64,000 nt of DNA from Oscillatoriales cyanobacterium (GCA_004292515.1 RDXB01000043.1:46207-110206); one strand, 5' to 3'. Counted from the first letter of the stretch, positions 1 through 9,781 are shown. A program made the numbers and translations. Notes: generated by a model from the sequence alone, not told the origin.

Positions 1-1155
1 ATCATCGTGTACATGCTGACAGCGCAGGTTCTGAGCGCCAGCATCAATCCAGTGGGGGCGGCCGCGCCGCAGGGCCCAGCATTGGCGAAACGTAAAGGAG
101 GGATTGCTGGCTAAGTGGCTCCCCCACTGACCAATGATCGAGAACAAACCCTGCAAATCGTCGTAGAGGTAGAGACCGCCGCTGCATTGGGGAAACAGGG
201 GCGCGAGCAGCTTGGGCAATGCATCCCCCGCTTCTTCAATGCTGAGGCAAGTTTGTAAGAGGCTGCTTAGGTCGCCTAGCAGCTTCAAGTCGTGGTTGCG
301 GCGTTCGAGGGCTTCAATCCAGGTTTTGAGTTGGACGTTGGCTTCGGCCAGGGCGCGTTCGGCTTGCTTGCGATCGCTGATGTCCCGAGCAACCCACATG
401 GCCGAGCGATCGGAAATGGGGACAATGCTGGCTGCAAACCAAATATCCTGCTGGTTTAGGTATAGGGAATATTCGAGCGAGATCATCGTCTGTTTGACCA
501 CTGCTTCCCGGGCCGCCGCCAGCCAGGGGCCGGAGCGATCGGGATGGGTCAAAATCTCAACCATTTGGTTAATGAGGTCGCCACCCCGCCCGAGGGATTG
601 GGCCAACTGGGTTGGCAGCACTTTCACCTGGAGCTGGTCGATCGCAATTTCAAACACCATGTCTGGCAGGGCATCGAGCATGGATCGCAACTCTTGGTAG
701 GCCGTGATCATTTGCTGTTCCGCCAAAGCCCGATGGGTGGACTGTTGTTGGAGACGGCGGATGGACTCCTGACACAGGCTTGACAAGGGCAACAGGCCCA
801 CGGGCCGGTGGCGATCATCCACGAGGGGCAGCCATTCCAGTTGTTGCTGCGAAAAGCGATCGACTAAGGTTTTCAGGCCCGCTTCCGTGGCGATCGCCTG
901 GGTCAAGTCTGCTGATGTGAGGGGTACGACTGGCCGGGCAATTTGCCCCAGGGCTTGGGCTGGTTGGGTTGCGAGGGCGCGTAGCAAATCACGCGGCAGC
1001 ACAATGCCCACCAGGGACTCTCCCTCTAGCACCAGGAGGCAGGTGGTGTGGGATGCCGGGTCAGGCAGCGCCATCCATTGCCGCGCCGCTGCGGCAACCG
1101 ACGCAGAAACCAGTCCCGTCGCAAAGGTCTGCTGAATAGCCGCTTCAAGTTCCAT
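1..1155 (-). CDS. CBS-PAS-GAF signalling protein, partial (cut by left edge)
   Basis: I translated the reverse strand from the ATG at 1155; the frame stays open to the window edge (385 codons), so the C-terminal output domain is missing. Residues about 1-125 look like a pair of CBS domains (DPASHTTCLLVLEGESLVGI, then WLPLVDDRHRPVGLLPLSSL). A short helix leads into a PAS domain at about 150-250, ending in the PAC-like VARDISDRKQAERALAEA, then a coiled segment and a GAF-like domain from about 275 (EEAGDALPKLLAPLFPQCSG). Cyanobacterial proteins with this layout usually end in a histidine kinase or a GGDEF/EAL domain, but which one cannot be seen here. It lies 65 bp downstream of murJ on the same strand and may be co-transcribed with it. 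Confidence 0.85.
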   Translation of the reverse strand, partial: MELEAAIQQTFATGLVSASVAAAARQWMALPDPASHTTCLLVLEGESLVGIVLPRDLLRALATQPAQALGQIARPVVPLTSADLTQAIATEAGLKTLVDRFSQQQLEWLPLVDDRHRPVGLLPLSSLCQESIRRLQQQSTHRALAEQQMITAYQELRSMLDALPDMVFEIAIDQLQVKVLPTQLAQSLGRGGDLINQMVEILTHPDRSGPWLAAAREAVVKQTMISLEYSLYLNQQDIWFAASIVPISDRSAMWVARDISDRKQAERALAEANVQLKTWIEALERRNHDLKLLGDLSSLLQTCLSIEEAGDALPKLLAPLFPQCSGGLYLYDDLQGLFSIIGQWGSHLASNPSFTFRQCWALRRGRPHWIDAGAQNLRCQHVHDD

Positions 1156-1220
1156 GCATCCTGACTATCGACAAACCGTTGATTAGCCCACCAACCCATG
1201 GTTGCTGGGTCGTGATTTGC

Positions 1221-2897
1221 TTAAACTTTAGTCCGCCTCGATCGCCGATGCAGTAGCGCCTTCACCTCCGGCAGATTCAGCCGCCAAGCAACGATGCCAA
1301 ACATTCCTAATCCAGCCGCGCTAGCGATGACTAACAACAGGAGTTGACCTCCTAGAGATGTGCCCAAACCATCGGCTAATTGCCAGCGTACTCCCCAAGC
1401 CGTCAGACCCGCCAATAGGCTGCCACCGAACACACCAATAAAGGGGCCGGCCCAAGCGCCCCAAGGCAAACCACCCAGGCGGCGATCGAGCAGCCACAGC
1501 AGGGCGATCATCGCCAGGGCATTCACCCCCACCGTCGCCAAAACGATCCCCGGCGCACCGAACCGGGGCACCAAGATCCAATCCAGCAGCGCATTGATCC
1601 CAATATTCACCAGGCTGATCCGAAAGGGCGCGTTGGCATCGCCGAGGGCGTAGAAGGCGCGCACCATTACATCTCGCCCCAAGTAGACGAACATCCCCAC
1701 ACTGGCAGCAATCAGCACGCTGGCCACCAGTTGCGAGTCGCCGCTGTTGAACGCGCCGCGCTGATAAATCACTTGGACGATCGGCCCGGACAGGGCGATC
1801 ATCAAGCCGCTAAGGGGCAGCATCGTGATCGCAGAAACTAACAGGCCTTGCCGCAGCCGATCGATAAATACGGGGCGATCGTCGATCGAGCGGGCCAACA
1901 CCGGCAACAACGGCACCAACACCACGTTGGACACCAGACCTAGAGGTGTTTGAATCAGCAAGTTGGCGTAGTTCAGGGCCGCAGCGGCTTGGGGCACAAA
2001 GGACGCAAAGAACAAATCCGTGTAGAGGTTGATTTGCAACATCCCCGAGGAGAGGGCCGCTGGCCCAATCACGCCCATCACTTCGCGCACGCCCTCATGC
2101 TGCACTGACCAGCGAAGGCGGAAGCGACCCATGCCGGCCTTGACCTGGGCGGGCAGTTGCACCAGCCATTGCAGCAGGGCCCCTGCCGTGGTGCTGGCTC
2201 CCAACAACAAGGCTCCCAAGGCTAAGGAGTCCCCGCCGGCCGTGGGGTGTTGGAGGGCATACCAGCCGATCGCCCCGATTGTGACGATGCTGGACAAAAT
2301 CGGGCTAATCGAAGGTAGCCAGTAGAGATCGGCGGCATTGAGGCTGCCGAACCCAATCCCGATCGCCCCGGCCAAGAAGGCGATCGGGGCCATCACCCGC
2401 AACTGCAACACCGCCAGTTCCCGGGTTTGCAGAGCAGCAGCCGTTTGGTGAGCGCTTAACCCTGGGGCCAACAGCCCGATCGCCGGTTCCGCAAACAACA
2501 CCAACGCCACCGTTACCACCAACAGCGCCCCACAGACGATCGTCGTGACGGTTTCGACAATCTCCGCCGCTTCCGAGCGATCGCGCCGGGACAACACACT
2601 GACGATCGCACTGTGAAACGGGCCGTTGATCCCGCCCAGCAAAATCAGCAAAAACCCCGGCAGCAAATAGGCATAGGCATAGGCATCGACTACGGGCCCC
2701 GCCCCAAAGGCCGCCGCAATCACCTGTTGGCGAATCAGTCCCGCGACTTTGCTGAGGAGGGTGGCTCCGGCCACAATGCTGGCGATCGACAACAGCGATC
2801 GGCGAGCAGGTTGGGCCGGTGCTGGGGGTTCTGGGTCGGGCAACTCAGCGGGCAACTCAGTAGGATCGGTCACAGTCGAGGGGCAAGGCGATCGCAA
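1221..2897 (-). CDS. murJ: lipid II flippase MurJ (MviN family)
   Basis: MurJ moves the peptidoglycan precursor lipid II across the plasma membrane. The 558-residue product has a proline-rich cytoplasmic N-terminus followed by the family signature SIASIVAGATLLSKVAGLIR and many hydrophobic segments (about 14 expected). The GRDVMVRAFYALGDANAPF stretch near residue 415 is typical of MviN proteins. No ATG lies near the 5' end: TTG at 2897 and GTG at 2873 are both possible starts, with conserved sequence beginning near residue 33. The gene is divergent from the P-type ATPase gene, so the 220-bp interval between them should carry both promoters. Confidence 0.93.
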   Translation of the reverse strand: MRSPCPSTVTDPTELPAELPDPEPPAPAQPARRSLLSIASIVAGATLLSKVAGLIRQQVIAAAFGAGPVVDAYAYAYLLPGFLLILLGGINGPFHSAIVSVLSRRDRSEAAEIVETVTTIVCGALLVVTVALVLFAEPAIGLLAPGLSAHQTAAALQTRELAVLQLRVMAPIAFLAGAIGIGFGSLNAADLYWLPSISPILSSIVTIGAIGWYALQHPTAGGDSLALGALLLGASTTAGALLQWLVQLPAQVKAGMGRFRLRWSVQHEGVREVMGVIGPAALSSGMLQINLYTDLFFASFVPQAAAALNYANLLIQTPLGLVSNVVLVPLLPVLARSIDDRPVFIDRLRQGLLVSAITMLPLSGLMIALSGPIVQVIYQRGAFNSGDSQLVASVLIAASVGMFVYLGRDVMVRAFYALGDANAPFRISLVNIGINALLDWILVPRFGAPGIVLATVGVNALAMIALLWLLDRRLGGLPWGAWAGPFIGVFGGSLLAGLTAWGVRWQLADGLGTSLGGQLLLLVIASAAGLGMFGIVAWRLNLPEVKALLHRRSRRTKV

Positions 2898-3118
2898 AAA
2901 GGCTGGTTTGCAGCATACCTGAGCTAGGGGGCGATCGCCCTTCCCAGCAACCCGCTATAGTCGATTTGCTGTGGCTGCGGTTCACTGGCCACCTCAGTGC
3001 CCGGGCGATCAGGCGGTTCATGCCCCCTGGCGATCGCAATTCAACGCCGATTTGTTGCCGATTGCTGCCGATTGCTACTGTCCGAATTGCTCGCTGATGT
3101 CGAGTCTTGTTCCGTCCT

Positions 3119-5497
3119 ATGACCTCTACCATGCCGACTGTTGCCCCTCGACCCACCGTGGTGCTGTCCGTGTCGGGCATGAAATGCGGCGGTTGTGTGG
3201 CGGCCGTGGAAACCCGCCTGAAGCGGCAACCTGCGGTGGCCGATGCAAATGTGAACTTGGTGACTGGGTTGGCTGTGGTGGATCTGTGGCCGGGAACCGA
3301 TGTGCAAGCCACCTTGCCCACCTTGACCGCCACCCTAACCGGCGCGGGCTTTCCCAGCGAGGTACAGCCGGCCGACCTCACCCCAATCGCCCCGGACTCC
3401 GCCACCGAGGACGGCGCTTGGTGGCAACCATTGATCGTGGCGGGCTTGTTATTGCTGGTTTCCACCCTGGGCCACCTCGATCGGCTCGGAGGGCCGCCAA
3501 TCCCAATTGTCAGTCGGGTGGAATTTCACTTTTTGGTGGCGACCCTGGCCCTGCTGTTTCCCGGTCGCGACATTTTGCTGGAGGGGTTTCGATCGCTGCT
3601 GCGCGGCATCCCCACCATGAATTCCCTGATTGGCTTGGGCACTGGTGCAGCCTACCTCGCTAGCATCGTGGCGCTGGTACGCCCCAGTTGGGATTGGGCT
3701 TGTTTTTTTGATGAACCAGCGATGCTGTTGGGGTTTGTGTTGCTGGGGCGGACGATCGAGGCTCGGGTGCGGGTGCGATCGCGCGAGTCCTTCAAGGCCC
3801 TGCTGGCCCTAAAGCCGGCCATGGCGCGGCGGCTGGGGGCAGAACCCACCGCCCTCGACCCAGCCATGACCACAGAATCGGTATCCGTGGGGATGGTGCG
3901 CGTGGGCCAAATCCTGTTGGTGTTACCGGGCGATCGGGTGCCAGTGGATGGAGACGTGCGCCTGGGCACCACCGCCGTGGATGAAGCCATGCTCACGGGG
4001 GAATCGCAGCCCGTCGCCAAGGGGCCCGGCGATCGGCTGCTGGCGGGGACGCTGAATCAGTCCGGGGCGATCGTCATGCGGGCCCAGCGCGTGGGCCGCG
4101 ACACGGAATTAGCCCGAATTGTGCAACTGGTGGCCGAAGCCCAAGGTCGCAAGGCTCCGATCCAGCGGCTAGCCGATCGCGTGGCGGGCTATTTTTGCTG
4201 GGGGGTAATGGCGCTGGCCGCCTTGACCCTCGTGTTTTGGGCTGGGCTGGGCGATCGCTTTCCCCAAGTGCTGCAAGCCGCCGCCACCAGCAGCAGTGCT
4301 CACATTGGCCACGGCCATGCCGCCCACTCGTCAGCCCTTGTTCTGCCCCTGGCCCCGTTGGAACTAGCTCTGAAATTAGCGATTTCGGTGCTAGTGGTGG
4401 CCTGTCCCTGTGCTTTGGGGCTAGCCACGCCGACGGCAATTTTGGTGGGTGCAAGCTGGGGAGCCGAACGGGGCTTGCTGATTCGGGGTGGTGATGTGCT
4501 GGAACGATTACAGCAGGTGCAAACGGTGGTCTTTGACAAAACCGGAACCCTGACGACAGGGCAGCCGGTGGTGGTCGATCGCCTGGCCTTAGTCCCCGAG
4601 GTAACGGTTGACCAGCTTTTGCAGTGGGCCGCCGCCGTGGAACGAGGCACTCACCACCCATTGGCCCGGGCGATCGGCCAGGCCGCCACCCATTTACCAG
4701 CCCTGAGCGCCACAGCGTTTGCCACAGAGCCAGGACTGGGGGCCAGGGCCGACGTTGACGGTCAACCGGTCTGGGTGGGCAATGCCGCTTGGATCGCCCG
4801 ATCGCCTCACCCCCTGAGTGAGTCGGCCCAAACCCTCGCTGACCAATGGGCCCAGGCCGGCAAAACGCCAATTTTCGTAACCCGGGGCGATCGCTTGGTT
4901 GGGATGTTGAGCACCGCCGACGAGCTGCGGCCCGACGCGATCGCCACGGTTAGCACCCTCCAACAGATGGGACTAGAGTTGCGAATTTTGACGGGCGATC
5001 GGCCAGAAGTCGCCACCGCCCTGGCCGATCGGCTCGGCATTCCCCGATCGGCGGTTTATGCGGAGATGCGCCCCGACCAAAAGGCCCAGGCGATCGCCCA
5101 ATGGCCCCATCCTGCCATGGTGGGAGACGGCATCAACGATGCCCCCGCGATCGCCACGGCCACAGTTGGAATTGCCCTTGGCTCGGCCACGGACGCAGCC
5201 CTTGAAACCGCTGGGGTGGTGCTGACGCGCGATCGACTGCTGGACGTGGCCACGGCGATTCACTTGGGGCGCGCAACATTCCGTAAAATTCGCCAAAACC
5301 TGCTATGGGCCATCGCGTACAATGCGATCGGCATTCCCTTAGCCGCTGGTGTTGGTTTGCCCACCTTGGGCATTGGGATCGGGCCCGCCACCGCCGCTGC
5401 TCTGATGGCCTTTAGTTCCGTCAGTGTTGTCTGCAACTCTCTACTGCTTCGCCGCAGTGCTCGATCGAGCCTTGGCTCTCGACCCGAACCCGATTGA
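3119..5497 (+). CDS. copper-type P1B ATPase (CtaA/PacS-like)
   Basis: This is an integral-membrane, ATP-driven heavy-metal pump. An N-terminal metal-binding domain carries GMKCGGC (C23, C26). The TGES actuator motif, the intramembrane CPC (residues 429-431), the phosphorylated D473 in DKTGT, and the GDGINDAPA hinge are all present. The CPC motif and single MxCxxC domain indicate Cu(I). Cyanobacteria usually have two such pumps, CtaA (plasma membrane) and PacS (thylakoid), and the sequence alone does not tell me which this is. An unusual histidine cluster, HIGHGHAAH, sits in the loop between the membrane segments before CPC. The ATG at 3119 is preferred over the in-frame TTG at 3107. Confidence 0.93.
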   Translation: MTSTMPTVAPRPTVVLSVSGMKCGGCVAAVETRLKRQPAVADANVNLVTGLAVVDLWPGTDVQATLPTLTATLTGAGFPSEVQPADLTPIAPDSATEDGAWWQPLIVAGLLLLVSTLGHLDRLGGPPIPIVSRVEFHFLVATLALLFPGRDILLEGFRSLLRGIPTMNSLIGLGTGAAYLASIVALVRPSWDWACFFDEPAMLLGFVLLGRTIEARVRVRSRESFKALLALKPAMARRLGAEPTALDPAMTTESVSVGMVRVGQILLVLPGDRVPVDGDVRLGTTAVDEAMLTGESQPVAKGPGDRLLAGTLNQSGAIVMRAQRVGRDTELARIVQLVAEAQGRKAPIQRLADRVAGYFCWGVMALAALTLVFWAGLGDRFPQVLQAAATSSSAHIGHGHAAHSSALVLPLAPLELALKLAISVLVVACPCALGLATPTAILVGASWGAERGLLIRGGDVLERLQQVQTVVFDKTGTLTTGQPVVVDRLALVPEVTVDQLLQWAAAVERGTHHPLARAIGQAATHLPALSATAFATEPGLGARADVDGQPVWVGNAAWIARSPHPLSESAQTLADQWAQAGKTPIFVTRGDRLVGMLSTADELRPDAIATVSTLQQMGLELRILTGDRPEVATALADRLGIPRSAVYAEMRPDQKAQAIAQWPHPAMVGDGINDAPAIATATVGIALGSATDAALETAGVVLTRDRLLDVATAIHLGRATFRKIRQNLLWAIAYNAIGIPLAAGVGLPTLGIGIGPATAAALMAFSSVSVVCNSLLLRRSARSSLGSRPEPD

Positions 5498-5584
5498 GCA
5501 TGTCAAAATTAACCGTGAGCGAGCGACCTTGAGTTTCTCAGACTCCAACGGGAACCTAGTCAATCCAGTCCGCATAGTCAGCCC

Positions 5585-6019
5585 ATGCCCGCAGAACCCA
5601 GGCAAAATCACCTTTTAATCGTTGAAGACGACAAGGGAAGACGGGAAGTGATTCTTGAGAACCCCGTTTACTCCATTGGGCGCGATCCCAAATGCGATGT
5701 CATCCTCGTATCCCAGTTTGTCTCACGTCGCCACGCCACCCTGGTTAGGCTGTCCTATGACGATGGAACTGCCTACTACCGCATCGTGGATGGCAACTTG
5801 AAGGGTAAACCCAGCGCCAACGGCCTACTCATCAATGGTCGCAAGCTTCAGGTGCACGATTTGCAAAACGAAGATGAAATCGTCTTTGGGCCGCAGGTAC
5901 GCGCGATCTACTACACCCTGAAACAGGACACCCTCTCGATCGGGCCACCGGATGAGTTTGATATCACACTGATCAGTCCCAATATGGTGGGTGATCCCGA
6001 AGATGCTGATGATGATTGA
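5585..6019 (+). CDS. FHA-domain protein
   Basis: This small cytoplasmic protein (144 aa) consists almost entirely of one forkhead-associated domain, which binds phosphothreonine peptides. Visible landmarks are YSIGRDPKCDVIL (about residues 30-42), the SRRHATL element, and NGLLINGRKL with the conserved asparagine. The C-terminus is an acidic tail ending EDADDD. There is no fused kinase or transmembrane segment, so it probably acts as an adaptor for a Ser/Thr kinase encoded elsewhere. It starts 87 bp after the ATPase gene on the same strand; a functional link is not implied. Confidence 0.85.
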   Translation: MPAEPRQNHLLIVEDDKGRREVILENPVYSIGRDPKCDVILVSQFVSRRHATLVRLSYDDGTAYYRIVDGNLKGKPSANGLLINGRKLQVHDLQNEDEIVFGPQVRAIYYTLKQDTLSIGPPDEFDITLISPNMVGDPEDADDD

Positions 6020-6219
6020 GACCCTTGAGACCCTGAGACTGTTGAGACCCTGAGACTGTTGATTTGGCAATAGCACAAGCGCGATCGAGCTGGCAGCCTG
6101 TACAGTCGGGCCATGAACTCGATCGCGTCATTTTTGCAGCGGCTGGCTGCCTCCGAGGGGTGAACCCTGGTCAGCTTGCAGCCAAAGGGCAGGGAAGCGA
6201 TCGCCCTTTGCCCGATTCC

Positions 6220-6567
6220 CTAGCCGGTGACGCTACTGAGCAGCTCCAGAAAACCGCTGTCCTGTAACGATTGGCCAATGCGCTCAGACATTTGGCGGCA
6301 GTGGTTGTCTTGCTTAAGGGCTAATTCTTCGTTTTTGACAATCAAATTCAGGCGGGCACGGTTACGGGCTTCATCGGTGCGATCGACCACCAGCTCCACA
6401 GTAACCATCCGCGGGTAGGACACGTTGCCGGGTCGCTCACGGGCCAAAAGGTAGTCGGGCGTTTTGTGAACAACATTGAGTCCACAGGTCGCTAGCGCGG
6501 GTTCGAGTTGTCCCAGCACCTGATCGGACGGCTGTGAAAATGAAAACAAGCAGGTATAACGAGCCAT
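6220..6567 (-). CDS. conserved cyanobacterial hypothetical protein
   Basis: A 115-residue protein beginning MARYTCLFSFSQPSD, without signal peptide or membrane segment. It shows an alternating beta/alpha pattern: a first strand, a helix with QVLGQLEPALATCGLN, a strand pair YLLARE and MVTVELVVDR, then a long helix. I recognise no catalytic motif and give no function. The ATG at 6567 is well placed and a possible -10 hexamer (TATTAT) lies about 45 bp upstream on the minus strand. Its base composition matches the neighbouring genes. Confidence 0.72.
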   Translation of the reverse strand: MARYTCLFSFSQPSDQVLGQLEPALATCGLNVVHKTPDYLLARERPGNVSYPRMVTVELVVDRTDEARNRARLNLIVKNEELALKQDNHCRQMSERIGQSLQDSGFLELLSSVTG

Positions 6568-6611
6568 GAAGATTCGATTGCGTGAAACTGCGTAGAGCCG
6601 CGTCCAACCCT

Positions 6612-6617
6612 ATAATA
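6612..6617 (-). promoter_or_regulatory. possible -10 element
   Basis: Read on the minus strand the site is TATTAT, about 45 bp upstream of the ATG at 6567. No convincing -35 box was found at the right spacing. Confidence 0.3.
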
Positions 6618-6761
6618 CCCAAGCCATTCTTCCCTGGTGGGTTGGGCTGTGTCGGCTGTGGGTTTTATCAAACCCCATCAACAGCGGTGGGGAGATGGGC
6701 GTGGAAGCCCAATCGCTGACCAAATCGCTGATCCTAACGGGAAGCGGGCTGGCCCTAGCGC

Positions 6762-6845
6762 GATCGCAGGGATAGCGATCAAGATCGCAGGGATCGAGAT
6801 CCAGATCGCAGAGATCGAGATCAAGATCGCAGGAATAGCGATCAA
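6762..6845. repeat. four tandem 21-bp repeats
   Basis: Four direct copies of a 21-bp unit resembling GATCGCAGGGATAGCGATCAA, each starting with HIP1-like GATCGC, lie in the otherwise gene-free interval 6568-7037. In one plus-strand frame each unit encodes a seven-residue block (IAGIAIK, IAGIEIQ, IAEIEIK, IAGIAIK). The surrounding 94-codon frame shows no conserved features, so I treat this as a HIP1-derived tandem repeat and not as a gene. Confidence 0.8.
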
Positions 6846-7037
6846 ATCGCGATCAAATCAAACTGATATCGCACAGATCAGTCGATCTTGTGACGAGCCA
6901 GCGGCTAGTTTTGTGGGCTGAATGGGTTCTCAACTAGCGCCATGAGTGGAGCAATGCCCGCCTACTCAAACCAAGCCAATTCAGCCAATGATGTTGAACG
7001 GCAGGAATAGGGTTGAATCCTGGGGACTGGAGCACCA

Positions 7038-7769
7038 ATGACGTTGCCTGATGGGTCACAGCTCGATTTTTCGCACCCGGAGGCTGTTTATCCGGGTCGT
7101 TTGATTACTTTTGAAGGGGCCGATGGGGCCGGTAAAACCACGCAGCTACAGCAGGTGGCGGACTGGTTGCGATCGAGCCGGATTTTGGGCGATCGGCCCT
7201 TGGTGGTGACGCGGGAGCCGGGCGGCACGGCCTTGGGTCAGCAACTACGCCATCTGTTATTGTCGGGGGACTGGGCGGTGGTCGATCGGGCCGAGCTGTT
7301 GCTGTATGCGGCCGATCGGGCCCAGCATGTGGAGGAAGTGCTGAGACCTGCCCTGGCTGCGGGGTCGCTGGTGTTGAGCGATCGGTTTGTGGACTCCACG
7401 GTGGCCTACCAGGGCTTTGGCCGCAAACAGGATTTGACCTTAATCCAAACCCTGAACCGGATCGCCACGGCCGGTCTCACCAGTGATTTAACTCTCTGGT
7501 TTGATGCGTCCCTGGCAAGTTGTTTGGCCCGTCGCCAGGCCCGCAGTGGCCCGCTCGATCGTCTCGAACGCAGTGCCGGTGGATTTCATCAACGGGTGCG
7601 GGATGGGTTTGCCACGTTAGCGCATCGGGAACCGGATCGGATTCGACGGGTGGATGCCAATGGCGATGCCATCACGACGTTTACCGCAGCCCAAGCGGTG
7701 TTGCTCGATCGCCTAGAGAGTTGGTGGGGGACGACCTGCGCCCCTGTGTCCTTGGGACAAGGGGGATGA
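7038..7769 (+). CDS. tmk: thymidylate kinase
   Basis: This enzyme phosphorylates dTMP to dTDP with ATP in the cytoplasm. The P-loop FEGADGAGKTTQ lies at about residues 25-36, with the DR(F/Y) motif in LSDRFVDSTVAYQG and the lid arginines in LARRQARSG. At 243 residues it is longer than the usual 205-215, because of about 12 extra N-terminal residues and a C-terminal tail of about 20. Its stop codon overlaps the start of holB (ATGA), so the two genes are translationally coupled, a pairing common in bacteria. Confidence 0.95.
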   Translation: MTLPDGSQLDFSHPEAVYPGRLITFEGADGAGKTTQLQQVADWLRSSRILGDRPLVVTREPGGTALGQQLRHLLLSGDWAVVDRAELLLYAADRAQHVEEVLRPALAAGSLVLSDRFVDSTVAYQGFGRKQDLTLIQTLNRIATAGLTSDLTLWFDASLASCLARRQARSGPLDRLERSAGGFHQRVRDGFATLAHREPDRIRRVDANGDAITTFTAAQAVLLDRLESWWGTTCAPVSLGQGG

Positions 7770-8755
7770 CGGTGCGATCGCCACTGGAGCCGGTCTTTAG
7801 TGAGCTGGTGGGTCAGGCGGGGGCGATCGGCCTGTTGGTTTCGGCGATCGAGCGGGATCATGTGGCCCCAGCTTATCTGTTTGCGGGGCCCGACGGTGTG
7901 GGGCGCAAACGGGCGGCCGAATGCTTTGCCCAACTGGTGCTGGCCGATCGCCCAGAACTGGCGACGGGTTTGGCCCGGCGGGTGCGTGAGCGGATGCACC
8001 CGGATTTGGTGTGGTTGGAGCCGACCTATACCGATCGCGGGCAACTGATCCCGGCCAGCCAAGCCCAGGCCGCTGGCCTCGAAAAGAAAACCCCACCCCA
8101 AGTGCGCCTAGAACAAATTCGGCAACTGGCGGCTAATTTGGGTCGCCCTCCGATCGAGGCCGCTCGATCGTTCGTGGTGATTGAAGGGGCCGAAACCATG
8201 GCCGAAGGGGCCGCCAATGCCCTGCTGAAGACCCTGGAAGAACCGGGCCGCGCCACAATTATTTTGCTGGCTCCTGGCCCCGAGGCCCTGCTGCCCACCC
8301 TGGTTTCTCGCTGTGCGCGGGTGGCCTTTCGGCGACTGGCTCCCGAGGAATTGGTGCTGGTGCTCGATCGCGCTGGCCAAGGGCATCTGCGCGACCAGCC
8401 AGAGGTGTTGGCTTTGGCCCAGGGTTGTCCCGGCCAGGCGATCGCCCATTGGCAACAACTGCAAAGCCTGCCGCCAGAGTTGCTCGCCAGTTTGCGACGA
8501 CCCCCCAGCACGGTCTATCAAGCGCTGGATCTGGCCCGCCAAATCGACAAGACTACCGACACAGAACAGCAACATTGGCTCGTGAACTATCTGCAACAAA
8601 CCTGGTGGCAACCGGCTGACGGATGGACGACAAGCCGCCTCCAGCAAGATCGTTGGCTGCGTCGCCTAGAAACACTACGAAAGCAGCTTTTGGGTTATGT
8701 GCAACCCCGTCTGGCCTGGGAAGTGGCCCTGATCGAGTTGGTGGAGATGGGTTAG
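7766..8755 (+). CDS. holB: DNA polymerase III delta-prime subunit
   Basis: Delta-prime is the rigid subunit of the clamp loader that places the sliding clamp on DNA. The ATG at 7766 overlaps the tmk stop, giving 329 residues. Visible features are the AAA+-type N-terminal segment AYLFAGPDGVGRKRAA (a P-loop that may not hydrolyse ATP), EGAANALLKTLEEP, and the SRC sensor in LPTLVSRCARVAF. The cysteine cluster of the usual zinc module is not evident. Longer readings starting upstream inside tmk are in the same frame but are not credible starts. Confidence 0.92.
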   Translation: MTVRSPLEPVFSELVGQAGAIGLLVSAIERDHVAPAYLFAGPDGVGRKRAAECFAQLVLADRPELATGLARRVRERMHPDLVWLEPTYTDRGQLIPASQAQAAGLEKKTPPQVRLEQIRQLAANLGRPPIEAARSFVVIEGAETMAEGAANALLKTLEEPGRATIILLAPGPEALLPTLVSRCARVAFRRLAPEELVLVLDRAGQGHLRDQPEVLALAQGCPGQAIAHWQQLQSLPPELLASLRRPPSTVYQALDLARQIDKTTDTEQQHWLVNYLQQTWWQPADGWTTSRLQQDRWLRRLETLRKQLLGYVQPRLAWEVALIELVEMG

Positions 8756-9049
8756 GGGAAGGGGTCGATCGCGACTGATCGCGACTGATCGCCACCGATC
8801 CGCCCGACCCACGCGATCGGCGGCCTAGAATGGCCATTAGGAGCTGGTAACCCGTGCTTTCGCTAACCATCTGCGACTGCCCATCTGGGACTAACCATGC
8901 GGGCGGGAACTAATCATCCGGGTCGATCTCCCCTTCGCTCGGATAGTGCGATCGGGAGGAAACTTCCCATCTAGCCGTTCGATCGCCCCTAGGCTCAGAA
9001 CGATCGTCCCCGTGCTTTACCCTTGTGCTGACCCAGGAGGGTTGGTTCT

Positions 9050-9736
9050 ATGTCTGATGATCCCCGCCGTAGTTTACCCATCGGGATTATCGCTGCCGTT
9101 AGCTCTGCCGCCGTCGCTGTGGGAGCCGGTGTCGCCTGGTTGAGCGCTGGCCAGTCCCCTGCACCGATCCCGTCGCCCAGCCCCGTGGTGATTGCCCCAT
9201 CGGCCAGTCCCTCGATCGCCCCATCACCATCACCCACGGCCGCCGCTGCTCCCCAATCGCCCACGGCCCAACCCACCGTCAGTGCGGCCCCCAGTCCTCC
9301 GATCGATCGCGATTTGCAGCTCTATTGGCTCAAAGACACGGGCACTCGCTTCGTCATGGCCGGTCAGCCAGCCAAGCCCGCCACCAGCAATGATCCCGAA
9401 GCGATCGTCCGCAGCGCGATCGAGCAACTCCTCAACAGCAGCCCGATCGACACCAACCTCAGCAGCGCCATTCCGCCCAACACCCGCCTGCTGGGCTTAA
9501 CCGTCAGTCCCGAAGGGGTGCGAGTCAACCTGTCGGCTGAGTTCACCAGTGGCGGCGGCACAGCGGCCATGACCGGTCGCCTGGGCCAAATCATTTACAC
9601 CTCCACAACGCTCAACCCTGGAGCCTCGGCCTGGATTTCCGTGGAAGGACAGCCCCTGACAGTGTTGGGTGGCGAAGGGATCGAAGTGAGCCAACCGATC
9701 ACCCGCGCTGCGTTCGATCGGCAATTTGCCCCGTAG
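9050..9736 (+). CDS. GerMN-domain protein, membrane-anchored or exported
   Basis: The protein has a short cytoplasmic N-terminus, one hydrophobic segment (IIAAVSSAAVAVGAGVAWL, about residues 12-31), a Pro/Ser/Ala-rich linker of about 55 residues, and a C-terminal GerMN domain (from RDLQLYWLKDTG, about residue 85, to the end). GerMN domains occur in spore-germination and cell-envelope proteins; in cyanobacteria the role is unknown but probably periplasmic. A strong GGAGG ribosome binding site precedes the ATG. Confidence 0.85.
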   Translation: MSDDPRRSLPIGIIAAVSSAAVAVGAGVAWLSAGQSPAPIPSPSPVVIAPSASPSIAPSPSPTAAAAPQSPTAQPTVSAAPSPPIDRDLQLYWLKDTGTRFVMAGQPAKPATSNDPEAIVRSAIEQLLNSSPIDTNLSSAIPPNTRLLGLTVSPEGVRVNLSAEFTSGGGTAAMTGRLGQIIYTSTTLNPGASAWISVEGQPLTVLGGEGIEVSQPITRAAFDRQFAP

Positions 9737-9781
9737 TCTCTAGTCAGGCGGTTTAGGAACCCTAGCGCCGATCGGCAAATT

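Noticed and set aside
6637..6921. 94-codon plus-strand frame
   Set aside because: It is made largely of the 21-bp tandem repeats, with no conserved motif and no ribosome binding site.
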